Shown here: one piece after another, positions 9,407-17,897 of the stretch | Layout: each line of letters starts with the position of its first letter | Position numbering within the stretch: position 1 is the stretch's first letter | Origin: an uncultured Eubacteriales bacterium | Lineage (GTDB): Bacteria > Bacillota > Clostridia > Peptostreptococcales > Anaerovoracaceae | Length of the DNA stretch: 64,000 nt | Direction of reading: 5' to 3' | Assembly (NCBI GenBank): GCA_902786855.1 | Contig: CADAEH010000006.1 | Coordinates: 56,512 to 120,511, forward strand | Program-made: the position numbers and the translations under genes | The notes under the pieces: generated by a model | Databases searched by the model: none | What the model was told of the DNA's origin: nothing | Seen by the model: the letters and a program-made list of their open reading frames with translations, nothing else

Positions 9407-10348
9407 TCAGAACATCCCCATTGTTTTGAGAATAAAGAGCCATACAGGTATCGTCAGACACGAAGCGAGTGTTGACGTGACTACGATCTCCCCTGCAAGA
9501 CGTCCGTTTCCGCCCATGGAACTTGCCATAGCGAAAGATGCGAGGGCAACAGGTGCGGATGACATAAGCGTCACCGCGATCAGTGGTACATCTCTGTAAC
9601 CCATGAGCACTGCTCCCGTGATACCGAAGATCGGAAAGAATACGAGCTTTCCGAAGGTACATATCGCGACCTTCTTAGTGTCACTTTCAAATTCCTTGAA
9701 GTTAAGGCCGGCTCCCAGGAGTATCAATGCGATAGGAGATGTACAGTCGGACAGTGTGGTTACTGTATTCTCGATCGTGACAGGGAGTTTGATACCGCAC
9801 AGCATCACTATCGCTGCCGCAATGCCTCCATCGATGATCGGGTTGGTAAGGATCCTTTTGATCATATCTTTTATGTCGACCTTACCGCCCCGGAATGTCT
9901 CAAACAGGACTACAGCTGATGCGTTATAAAACGGCACCACCAGCATCATTATTATCGCCACAGGAGTGATATTGCCTTTTCCGAAAAGGTTGATCGCGAT
10001 CGGGAACCCGAGAAGCACGAAATTGCTTCTGTACAGAGCCTGTATCATAGCACCCCGGTCATAGTTATCCTTTTCTATCCTGCAGATGAAAGCCCACGAG
10101 ACCGCAAGCTGAACGCATGTGAAGCCAAGCGCATACAGCCCGAGCCTTAGATCCAGATTTTCGCTGACGTTCTTGCCATACAGGTTATCGAACATAATAA
10201 AAGGATAGAGAGCCACGAACACCATGTGCGTGAATCTCTTTACATCCCTGTCATCAACCACATGACACATCCTGAGAATGATGCCTATGATCAGATATAT
10301 CATTGAAGGTAATACTGCACTGAAGCAGATTATAAAATTATGGAGCAT
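9407..10348 (-). CDS. AEC-family carrier, possible organic-acid permease
   Basis: A 313-residue protein with about ten membrane segments of the Auxin Efflux Carrier family. Family marks are the N-terminal LPSMIYLIIGIILR segment and the C-terminal VTLMSSAPVALASFAMA segment, where the bacterial malate/malonate permeases MleP and MdcF carry the same pattern. It starts with an ATG and AAAAGGACAG. The gene follows the citrate lyase operon by 107 nt and has a candidate promoter of its own. From that context I infer a dicarboxylate or citrate carrier, but the AEC family is too broad to decide this from sequence. Confidence 0.8.
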   Translation of the reverse strand: MLHNFIICFSAVLPSMIYLIIGIILRMCHVVDDRDVKRFTHMVFVALYPFIMFDNLYGKNVSENLDLRLGLYALGFTCVQLAVSWAFICRIEKDNYDRGAMIQALYRSNFVLLGFPIAINLFGKGNITPVAIIMMLVVPFYNASAVVLFETFRGGKVDIKDMIKRILTNPIIDGGIAAAIVMLCGIKLPVTIENTVTTLSDCTSPIALILLGAGLNFKEFESDTKKVAICTFGKLVFFPIFGITGAVLMGYRDVPLIAVTLMSSAPVALASFAMASSMGGNGRLAGEIVVTSTLASCLTIPVWLFILKTMGMF

Positions 10349-10403
10349 GTACTGTCCTTTTCTGCTGTTTTCTGCAGCTTGTATCCATTCGCTGCAAAAA
10401 CGA

Positions 10404-10412
10404 ATTATACCA
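10404..10412 (-). promoter_or_regulatory. Candidate extended -10 promoter for the AEC carrier
   Basis: Read on the minus strand the region holds TGGTATAAT, an extended -10 element, about 56 nt upstream of the carrier start. No good -35 box is present, as is common for extended -10 promoters. It would let the carrier and mntP be expressed apart from the citrate operon. Confidence 0.45.
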
Positions 10413-10455
10413 TGTTAGTATTACCTGTGCCACACAGTTGATCGTTGTTTCTCCA

Positions 10456-12867
10456 CTAATCCAAGGTCTTGATCACTTCCTGCATCTGATGCCATTTCCG
10501 CTCCATATCCATGACCAGTCTGAGCTGTGTCCGGCATCTTACAAGATTATGAGTATCATAGTCAGTCTTGAAATACCGGTCTCCCTGCAGATACTCCGTA
10601 AGGAATCTGATACCGCATTCGAAAGTCATCAGAAGAGCCCCTTCCGGGAGAAGTTGTATTTCATCTGCGGTGAGGCTGCCGCGGCATCCTTCGATAAACC
10701 CTTCTGCAAAACTCCTGAAAAGACTCATATCTAAACTTATGCGGGCAGGATCATCCTCATCCTCCCTTCCTGTGCAAGCACCTGAACGTATGGCATCTCC
10801 GAAGTCATTGACAGCAAAGCCGGGCATTACAGTATCGAGATCGATAACACAGACCGCTTTTCCCGTATCTCTGTCCATCAGGACATTATTGATCTTAGTA
10901 TCATTATGTGTCACTTTCAGAGGAACTTCTCCGGCTCTGATCCGGTCATTCAGCAGGTCTGCGATGTATTCGCGCTTCATGACAAAATCGATCTCCGGCT
11001 GCGCAGTCTGAACGCGTTTTTCCGTATCCTCTTCTATTGCCCTGATGAGCTCGTCAAGTCTCCATACTGTATCGTGGAACCTCGGTATTGTTTCATGCAG
11101 GGATCCCGCAGGAAGATCGGCAAGTCTTGCCTGGAACTGTCCGAATGCACGTCCCGCCTCTCTGAATTTCTCCGGACTCTCAGCGGTCTCGCAGGTATAA
11201 GTATTTTCTATGAAAGAAATCATCCGCCAGTATCTGCCGTCTGCTATCTGCAGGACACCTCCATCACGGGCAGGTATGACTGATATCGTTTCCCGCTGCG
11301 GATCGCCGCCTTCTGCCAGTATTTTTTTGCGTAAATGATCTGTTACTGTCACTATGTTTTCCATAAGCTGCATTGGATCATGGAAAACTTCGTGATTGAT
11401 ACGCTGCAGAATATACCTGTGATCCTCACCATCCGGACCGCATTCCACCAGATAGGTATCGTTTATATGACCGTTTCCGACCGGCCTGATGCTGCGCACC
11501 TGTCCCTCAACAGAAAAACCTTCCGCGATATCGTACAGATCATACCCATACAGACCGTGCCAGCGTTCAATAAGGTATGCCAGAGCAAGCATATCAGCGC
11601 TCCCGCCCGGAGACAGATCCCGGCTTATCATTTCTGCATCCAGTTCTTTCAGAGCCTCTTCCCGCTTGTCTGCAGGCAATGCGGATATGTCAGCTGCCGA
11701 CTTTCTGGCAAAATCAAGTCCTTCCGGTCCGCCGCGATGGAGCAGATTGGTATCGTCAAGTACAGCCATGCTGTCACAGAATGCGAGTGCTCCGGGGTTT
11801 CCATACCCTGCTGCCCTGTAGGCGGTCAGACTCGAATAGCAATGGAGTGCATCAGGAAATCCGGATGCCGCTTCGCCTACAGCTCCCTTTTTTCCATATC
11901 TGCTGTAGACTTTTCCGCCGTTGGTCACCGGTTCTGCGGCGGACTCTCTGAATTTATTATCAGCATCTTCACGTGCCAGTTCAGCAGCATAGCTTATAGC
12001 TGTTTCTGCCGTCACTTCATCCGGCTTCTCTGAGATCACTGATGCTTCCGTCAGCACCCTGCCCATTCCTGCCAGGAGGAGTCCCATGGAATAGATCAGG
12101 CCTTTGTGGGTGTTCACTCCGCCGGTCGCATCGAACATCTCTTTCTCGGCAGCAAGTCCGCGCGCTCTGAGTTCCTTCATGCTGCAGCCGTTCATTCCAA
12201 GCAAAGCAGCATCGTGAAAATACGGTCTCAGGCGCTCCGCACTCTTTTTGAAAAGAGGCACGTCCATGTCAGTATGCGCCCCGCAGTTCGTCATGTCTAC
12301 AAGACCCGGCTTTGGAGTCGTGTACAGTTCATCAAGAAGGGATCTGTACGCAGCATCGGCCAGTGCAGATGCGCAGAACTCTTTAAGCAGATCATCGGTC
12401 GCTGACCTGATTGCTTCGAGACCGTGACGGCGGCTCCTTGCACATTCAACTGCCGGCGCATCGCATATGAGACAGCGCCTGCCGATGCTCCTTGAGAGCT
12501 TTTGCCCTCCGGGCACCAGAACATCAAAGTCATAGAGTCTGGCTGCAGGAAAAGAATCTTCTACAGCTTCCAGCTTCCTTTTGACATGTGATGCATCCTC
12601 ACTCAGCAGCCAGAATGCTTCAGTCCCGGTAACATCATCCAGCACATAATTATCGATCACATTAAAACAAAGCGATCCAAGATCGGCCATCCCGCGGTCA
12701 AACAGCATGCGGGTCATAGGCGTTCTCTTGATATCGCCTGCTATATTCAGGGTAAGGCACACCAGACACTGATCCGGCCCGGCGTCTTCCAGCATTTTAT
12801 TCTGTATATGGACACGCCTTTCACGGGCACGCAGGACCTGATCCAGGCTGACGCTGTATGATCTCAT
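10456..12867 (-). CDS. citXG: CitX-CitG-NahK triple fusion: citrate lyase prosthetic group enzymes plus sugar kinase domain
   Basis: 803 residues with three domains. Residues 1 to about 150 are CitX (start MRSYSVSLDQVLRARERR), which transfers the prosthetic group to CitD. Residues about 160-435 are CitG (TTPKPGLVDMTNCGAHTDM and GGVNTHKG), which makes triphosphoribosyl-dephospho-CoA. CitXG fusions are known. From about 437 to the end is a complete kinase of the N-acetylhexosamine 1-kinase (NahK/LnpB) type: VGNGHINDTYLV, Brenner motif HNDTKINN at about 654, metal-binding IDLDTVMPG at about 672-682, and FECGIRFLTEYLQGD. The frame is open throughout. I chose the ATG at 12867 (GGAG, 7 nt spacer) over one 25 codons earlier because it matches the CitX start; it overlaps citC by 47 nt. 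A kinase on CitXG is not an arrangement I know. Confidence 0.9.
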   Translation of the reverse strand: MRSYSVSLDQVLRARERRVHIQNKMLEDAGPDQCLVCLTLNIAGDIKRTPMTRMLFDRGMADLGSLCFNVIDNYVLDDVTGTEAFWLLSEDASHVKRKLEAVEDSFPAARLYDFDVLVPGGQKLSRSIGRRCLICDAPAVECARSRRHGLEAIRSATDDLLKEFCASALADAAYRSLLDELYTTPKPGLVDMTNCGAHTDMDVPLFKKSAERLRPYFHDAALLGMNGCSMKELRARGLAAEKEMFDATGGVNTHKGLIYSMGLLLAGMGRVLTEASVISEKPDEVTAETAISYAAELAREDADNKFRESAAEPVTNGGKVYSRYGKKGAVGEAASGFPDALHCYSSLTAYRAAGYGNPGALAFCDSMAVLDDTNLLHRGGPEGLDFARKSAADISALPADKREEALKELDAEMISRDLSPGGSADMLALAYLIERWHGLYGYDLYDIAEGFSVEGQVRSIRPVGNGHINDTYLVECGPDGEDHRYILQRINHEVFHDPMQLMENIVTVTDHLRKKILAEGGDPQRETISVIPARDGGVLQIADGRYWRMISFIENTYTCETAESPEKFREAGRAFGQFQARLADLPAGSLHETIPRFHDTVWRLDELIRAIEEDTEKRVQTAQPEIDFVMKREYIADLLNDRIRAGEVPLKVTHNDTKINNVLMDRDTGKAVCVIDLDTVMPGFAVNDFGDAIRSGACTGREDEDDPARISLDMSLFRSFAEGFIEGCRGSLTADEIQLLPEGALLMTFECGIRFLTEYLQGDRYFKTDYDTHNLVRCRTQLRLVMDMERKWHQMQEVIKTLD

Positions 12868-13810
12868 ATGTGGACTCCGGTACCATTTCTCTGATTTTTC
12901 CGATCTCACCTTCAGCGATAAGGTCTCGCACTTTTCCTGCACTTATCCCCTGTAAACGCGGGATCTCCTCAAACGTGATCCCGTATGACGGCAGGAGCTC
13001 TTTCATCCGCTCATTGTACGCCCGTGTCACAGCAGAGAATGGTTCTTCACCCGCAAAGCGAATGGTGATGTTAAGCGCCGGAGCGATCCTTTTTGCGAAA
13101 AGCTCTATATCAAGATCGGATCTGACAAGGTCAGCCCTCTCCTCGTCTCTTATGAAGTAAGCAGGAAAAGTCGCGCGGGATACCAGATACAGATCGCTTT
13201 CAAACACATGGCAGAAAGGGATATCTGCTGTTCCTCTCCTTATCATCTCAAGGCGTACCGCCGGCTCAAACATCGACCCTCTTTCCGAGACTGCAAAAAC
13301 ATACAGATTATCGCAACGTGAAGCGGCGTATCTGATCAGGTGCCTGTGTCCAAGAGTAAATGGGTCGCAGTTGCAGACTACCGCTCCGCATACCCCTGTA
13401 TAACGGGGGATCGAGTCAATAAAACTTTCAAAACCGTCTCTGCGGTTCTCCATCAGAAGAGCATCACCAGTCTCGATGACCGGGTAGAAGCCCATCGAGC
13501 TGAACATGCGGCTGTTATCGGGCTTTGTGCACAGAAAGAGCCGATGCCTTCCCATAGCGTATGCTTCGCTTATGAGTGAAGAGAGGATCGACGCCATGAT
13601 GCCCTGTCCCTCTGCATCCTGAGAAACAGCGAGCTGCTTCACAGTATTGCCTGCCAGGGCACCGCACCCGACGAGGCTGCCATCGTCATCTGTGGCAAGA
13701 GCGATGATATCGGCATCCCCCTCATCGCGCAGGTCACACGAATCAAGCAGCCGCAGGTATTCCTGCTGCTGCCTTTTCGTTAACGGTGTGCTGTAAACTG
13801 CGATCCCCAT
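12821..13810 (-). CDS. citC: [Citrate (pro-3S)-lyase] ligase
   Basis: 329 residues, the normal size of CitC, which acetylates the thiol of the citrate lyase acyl carrier protein with acetate and ATP and so activates the enzyme. An N-terminal GNAT-like domain (SLVGCGALAGNTVKQLAV, EGQGIMASIL) is followed by a nucleotidyltransferase domain with the family motif CNCDPFTLGHRHLI at about residue 148, where the HxGH signature appears as TLGHRHL. ATG with AGGAG at 7 nt. It lies 27 nt after icd and overlaps the downstream citXG-kinase gene, consistent with one operon. Confidence 0.95.
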   Translation of the reverse strand: MGIAVYSTPLTKRQQQEYLRLLDSCDLRDEGDADIIALATDDDGSLVGCGALAGNTVKQLAVSQDAEGQGIMASILSSLISEAYAMGRHRLFLCTKPDNSRMFSSMGFYPVIETGDALLMENRRDGFESFIDSIPRYTGVCGAVVCNCDPFTLGHRHLIRYAASRCDNLYVFAVSERGSMFEPAVRLEMIRRGTADIPFCHVFESDLYLVSRATFPAYFIRDEERADLVRSDLDIELFAKRIAPALNITIRFAGEEPFSAVTRAYNERMKELLPSYGITFEEIPRLQGISAGKVRDLIAEGEIGKIREMVPESTYEIIQRQPGSGPACP

Positions 13811-13837
13811 CAGATGCTCCTGCGGACCTGTCTGAAG

Positions 13838-15061
13838 CTAGGCCTGCACGCCTGCGAGCTTCTTCTCAAGGCGCTCGCGTATAGCTGCTATGAAATCTTT
13901 GGTCAGTACAGCTTTGGCTTCCATGCCATCGACCAGTCCGACCAGATCCTTGGTCATGATGCCGTCATTGAGGGTATCTATGCATGCTTCTTCGAGCTTG
14001 TCGCCGAAAGCCTGCAGGTCTTCAAGGCCGTCCATCTCGCCGCGCTTTCTGAGAGCGCCGCTCCATGCGAATATTGTCGCCATCGGGTTCGTCGATGTCT
14101 CTTCCCCGTTCAGATATTTATAGTAGTGGCGGGTAACTGTGCCGTGTGCAGCTTCGTATTCGAACTTGCCGTCCGGGCTGCAGAGAACTGATGTCATCAT
14201 AGCGAGTGAGCCGAAAGCTGTCGATACCATGTCGCTCATGACATCGCCGTCGTAATTCTTCAATGCCCAGATGAATCCGCCTTCGCTTCTGATCACGCGG
14301 GCGATAGCATCATCGATCAGCGTGTAGAAATATGTGAGACCGAGCTCGTCAAACTGCGCTTTATAGCACTCATCATATACTTTCTGGAACACGTCGCGGA
14401 AATGCATGTCGTACTTTTTGGAGATCGTATCCTTGGCTGAGAACCACAGATCCTGTTTTGTCTCTATCGCATACTTGAAGCAGGAGTGAGCGAATGATTC
14501 TATAGAGCTGTCCTTGTTGTAGATGCTCTGGATGATGCCCGGGCATTCAAAGTCATAGACAGTCTCGCGGAATTCAGCGCCGTTCTCTCCTGTGAAGACC
14601 AGTTCAGCCTTGCCCTTCTCAGGCACGCGGTACTCGGTGCCCTTATAGAGATCGCCATAGGCATGACGGGCTACGGTGATAGGCTTTTTCCAGTTGCGGA
14701 CGACAGGCTTGATGCCGTCTATGGTGATAGGAGCGCGGAAAACTGTTCCATCGAGGATCGCCCTGATGGTGCCGTTAGGGCTCTTCCACATCTCGTGCAG
14801 ATTGTACTCTGTCATACGCTGTGCATTCGGTGTGATGGTAGCGCACTTGACTCCGACGCCGTATTTTTTGATCGCTTCGCCGGCGTCCTTTGTGATCTGA
14901 TCTCCGGTCTCATCACGTACAGGAAGTCCGAGGTCATAGTATTCGGCCTTGAGATCTACGAAAGGAAGGATCAGTTCATCCTTGATCATCTTCCACAGTA
15001 TCCTTGTCATCTCATCTCCGTCCATCTCAACGATCGGAGTGGTCATTCTGATCTTATCCAT
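13838..15061 (-). CDS. icd: NADP-dependent isocitrate dehydrogenase
   Basis: 407 residues of the dimeric, eukaryote-like (type II) NADP-IDH class. It opens with [16 protein letters not shown] and has the substrate and metal segments [31 protein letters not shown] and [12 protein letters not shown], and the coenzyme loop [14 protein letters not shown], where His and Arg select NADP. It interconverts isocitrate and 2-oxoglutarate plus CO2. The ATG overlaps the end of citF by 8 nt (ATGGATAA), so translation of the two is coupled. An isocitrate dehydrogenase between citF and citC is unusual. Together with the upstream aconitase gene it joins citrate cleavage to 2-oxoglutarate, and the direction in vivo is open. 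Confidence 0.95.
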   Translation of the reverse strand: MDKIRMTTPIVEMDGDEMTRILWKMIKDELILPFVDLKAEYYDLGLPVRDETGDQITKDAGEAIKKYGVGVKCATITPNAQRMTEYNLHEMWKSPNGTIRAILDGTVFRAPITIDGIKPVVRNWKKPITVARHAYGDLYKGTEYRVPEKGKAELVFTGENGAEFRETVYDFECPGIIQSIYNKDSSIESFAHSCFKYAIETKQDLWFSAKDTISKKYDMHFRDVFQKVYDECYKAQFDELGLTYFYTLIDDAIARVIRSEGGFIWALKNYDGDVMSDMVSTAFGSLAMMTSVLCSPDGKFEYEAAHGTVTRHYYKYLNGEETSTNPMATIFAWSGALRKRGEMDGLEDLQAFGDKLEEACIDTLNDGIMTKDLVGLVDGMEAKAVLTKDFIAAIRERLEKKLAGVQA

Positions 15062-16655
15062 TTGATCTCCTTTTATTGATTCTCTTTTTATATACTACAG
15101 GCTGCTTTATCTCTTTTATCTGTCTTACCACATCTATCACGGTCCCGTCGCGGGCTTCGATTATACCGACGATCCTGTCTTCGAATTCGACTTTTTCAGG
15201 CTCTCCTACGATAGAGTAAGCTATATCGCGGAGCTCTTCTATCGTTTTCAGTGGGACACAGTCAGCTTCTCTCAGTGCTTCGAGGATGTCCGGTCTGGCT
15301 GGATTGACAGCGACTCCGTAGTCGGTAACGACTACATCAATGCTTTCGCCCGGTGTCGTAACTGTTGTGACATCGGTACATATCGCCGGGATCCTGCCCT
15401 GGAGAAGCGGGCATATGACTATGGCGCATTTTGCACCCTGAGCTGTATCCGGGTGTCCGCCCTGTGCTCCGGTTATCATGCCGTCCGATCCGACGACGAC
15501 ATTGCAGTTGAAGTGCACATCGACCTCGAGCGAAGCCAGAACAACATAGTCGAGCTTATTTACGACAGCTCCCTTGTTGAGCGGATTGGCGTAAACTCCT
15601 GCCGGGATCCTGTGGTGGTTGATGTTCTTGAGGTTGTGGACCGCGTCAAGGTCAAAGTCCTGGACGTCCAGCATGACCCTGGCCATCCCGTCGTCAAGGA
15701 GCTGGCACATTGCTTTGGTCAGCCCTCCTACGCCAAAACCCATATGGATATTGCGCTCTCTCATGATCTCGGCCAGGTACTGGGTGGAAGCGATGGATGC
15801 TCCGCCCACTCCCGTCTGATATGAGAAACCGTCTTTGAACCACGGCGTGTTGACCACGACGTCTGTACAGTACTGAGCCATGAGGAGTTTCCTCTGATCA
15901 GTCGTCGGCTTGGCTGCTCCGGTAGCGATCTTGGAAGGTATTCCGATCTCATCAACGACGCAGACATAGTCGATCTTGGTCTGTGAGATGTGCGCCGGGA
16001 AGTTAGGATAAGGCACCAGGCAGTCTGTTATGGCCACACAGTGATCGGCATGGTTGCCGTCTACGATGGCATAGCTCAGCACTCCGCAGTCCGCCTTGCC
16101 GCCGATACCTCTCAGGTTGCCGTAATCATCGGATGTCGGTGCACCGATAAAAGCGATATCCACGTGGGCCTCGCCTGTGGTAAGAGCTCTGACTCTGCCT
16201 CCGTGAGACCTCATGATGGCAAGGCCTTTGAGTTTCCCCTGCGAGATAGCTTCTCCGATCTTACCTCTTACGCCTGAGGACTCTATTCTGGTGATAGTCC
16301 CGTCTTCGATCATCGGTACCAGAGGATCATGAGCCTTTCCCAGCGACGTTGCACATATAGTGATATCCTTGAAACCCATTTCATGGATCTCTTTCATGAC
16401 CATGTTCACGATGAGGTCGCCGTCGCGGAAGTGATGATGGAAGGAGACTGTCATCCCGTCATGCGCTTCACACTTGATCAGTGCCTCCCTGATGTTGGCC
16501 ACAAGCTTGGATTTCTGATTGTTCATTATCGGACGGATAGTAGGACCGATCTTGGTGACGGGCTTATCATCCATGTAGAAATTGCCCTGAAAGCCCTCCT
16601 TGCCAGTGATCTCAAGTATCTCGTCCGGGATCTCTCTTCCTACTGCATTGATCAT
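15054..16655 (-). CDS. citF: Citrate lyase alpha subunit (citrate:acetyl-ACP transferase)
   Basis: 533 residues; CitF moves the acetyl-thioester carrier from acetate to citrate, giving citryl-ACP. Recognisable features are the N-terminal [11 protein letters not shown] and [13 protein letters not shown], the HHHFRDGD motif, and [12 protein letters not shown] and [12 protein letters not shown] in the CoA-transferase fold. I place the start at 16655 rather than at an upstream in-frame codon: it matches the family, has a GGGGG site, and follows the citE stop by one base. The last 8 nt overlap icd. The C-terminal [11 protein letters not shown] tail is short and basic and partly reflects that overlap. 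Confidence 0.96.
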   Translation of the reverse strand: MINAVGREIPDEILEITGKEGFQGNFYMDDKPVTKIGPTIRPIMNNQKSKLVANIREALIKCEAHDGMTVSFHHHFRDGDLIVNMVMKEIHEMGFKDITICATSLGKAHDPLVPMIEDGTITRIESSGVRGKIGEAISQGKLKGLAIMRSHGGRVRALTTGEAHVDIAFIGAPTSDDYGNLRGIGGKADCGVLSYAIVDGNHADHCVAITDCLVPYPNFPAHISQTKIDYVCVVDEIGIPSKIATGAAKPTTDQRKLLMAQYCTDVVVNTPWFKDGFSYQTGVGGASIASTQYLAEIMRERNIHMGFGVGGLTKAMCQLLDDGMARVMLDVQDFDLDAVHNLKNINHHRIPAGVYANPLNKGAVVNKLDYVVLASLEVDVHFNCNVVVGSDGMITGAQGGHPDTAQGAKCAIVICPLLQGRIPAICTDVTTVTTPGESIDVVVTDYGVAVNPARPDILEALREADCVPLKTIEELRDIAYSIVGEPEKVEFEDRIVGIIEARDGTVIDVVRQIKEIKQPVVYKKRINKRRSNG

Positions 16656-16656
16656 T

Positions 16657-17559
16657 TTACAAGTCCCCCTTATAAACACCTGAAGCCTTGGCAAGCGCTA
16701 TCGTTCTCCTGGCACCGTCATAGAATGCGATGTCGATCATCTTTCCGTCTACCGTGAATACACCTATGCCCTGAGCTTTCTTGGTCTCGATCTCTTTTAT
16801 GACCTTCTCAGCGAAGATTATATCTTTTTCCTTAGGTGTATATATCTCATGTACTATAGGTATCTGACGAGGATTAATAATGGATTTTCCATCAAAACCC
16901 ATGGAGTGGATAATTTCAACTTCTCTCCTGAATCCCTCCATGTCATCGAGATTGGTCCATACCGTGTCGAAGCACTGGACCTTGGCGGCTCTTGCAGCTA
17001 TGATCATGTGCTGCCTTGCACCCATGAACTCAACACCGGTACCGGAAATGGATATCTGAAGATCCTTGGAATAATCTCCTCCGGAAAGTGCGATGCCAAA
17101 AAGTCTCTCTGACGAATCGCATATGCTCATCGCGTTTATTACGCCTCTTGCGGATTCGAGAGCGGCCATGATCAGGACACTGCCCGCAGGCCTTCTGAAT
17201 TCTCTTTCAGCTTCGGCTATGGCGTATTCAACGGTACGCACGTCATCAGCGTTCTCTGTCTTAGGTATGCGGATGGAATCGCAGCCGCCCGCAACCGCGC
17301 ATCTGACGTCTTCTCTCCACAGGTCTGTGTCGAGACCGTTGATACGGACTACCCGCTCGACTCCTCTGTAGTCGATCTCCTGCAGAGCATGATACAGGGA
17401 GTAACGAGCCGCATCTTTTTCCCTCTCTGCTACAGCATCTTCAAGGTCGAGCATGATCGAATCCGGCTTGTAGATATACGGATCCTTGATCAGTCCCGGC
17501 TTCTGGCAGTTCAGGAACATCATCGTACGGCGCAGCCTATACTTATTAGGATTGGTCAT
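16657..17559 (-). CDS. citE: Citrate lyase beta subunit (citryl-ACP lyase)
   Basis: 300 residues of the CitE/HpcH aldolase fold; it cleaves citryl-ACP to oxaloacetate and acetyl-ACP. Family motifs are the N-terminal RTMMFLNCQKPGL and SIMLDLEDAVAEREKD with its metal-binding Glu, RINGLDTDLW, and GFDGKSIINPRQIP. The start codon overlaps the citD stop as ATGA, and citF follows after one base, giving a tight citD-citE-citF translational unit. Confidence 0.96.
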   Translation of the reverse strand: MTNPNKYRLRRTMMFLNCQKPGLIKDPYIYKPDSIMLDLEDAVAEREKDAARYSLYHALQEIDYRGVERVVRINGLDTDLWREDVRCAVAGGCDSIRIPKTENADDVRTVEYAIAEAEREFRRPAGSVLIMAALESARGVINAMSICDSSERLFGIALSGGDYSKDLQISISGTGVEFMGARQHMIIAARAAKVQCFDTVWTNLDDMEGFRREVEIIHSMGFDGKSIINPRQIPIVHEIYTPKEKDIIFAEKVIKEIETKKAQGIGVFTVDGKMIDIAFYDGARRTIALAKASGVYKGDL

Positions 17560-17855
17560 CTTATAACACCTCCCCAGTTAACTCTGCCGTCATGCTCGAC
17601 AGCGCGCATTGCGGCGCATTCGACTCTTGCCTTTATGGTGCAGTCTAGAGCTCCCTTGTCCACTATGGTGACTCTGGCATTCTGTACACCAAGGCGGTCA
17701 AGTGTTTCCGATGCGACTTCCATGATCCTTTTGCCGTACTGCCTTATAACAGCACTGTCAAGATCGATCTCAAGGCCTCGCTGCGCCGGCTCGATCGTGA
17801 CCATACAGTCGCTGCTTTCGAGAGTGCCCGCAACAGCGGTTTTGATAATTTCCAT
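17556..17855 (-). CDS. citD: Citrate lyase acyl carrier protein (gamma subunit)
   Basis: 99 residues beginning MEIIKTAVAGTLESSD. Ser14, in ESSD, is the attachment site of the phosphoribosyl-dephospho-CoA group made by CitG and attached by CitX. Size and start agree with known CitD when the ATG at 17855 is used. An in-frame codon eight residues earlier is less likely, because the AGGAGG site (7 nt spacer) serves 17855. It is the first gene of the citDEF group, 42 nt after the aconitase stop. Confidence 0.95.
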   Translation of the reverse strand: MEIIKTAVAGTLESSDCMVTIEPAQRGLEIDLDSAVIRQYGKRIMEVASETLDRLGVQNARVTIVDKGALDCTIKARVECAAMRAVEHDGRVNWGGVIR

Positions 17856-17897
17856 GACTTTTCCTCCTGATATGATCAAGTGAAACAGTGATGTATG

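Noticed and set aside
11335-12033. Plus-strand frame opposite citXG
   Set aside because: Cys/Ser-rich shadow translation of the CitG and kinase coding strand with no recognisable domain.
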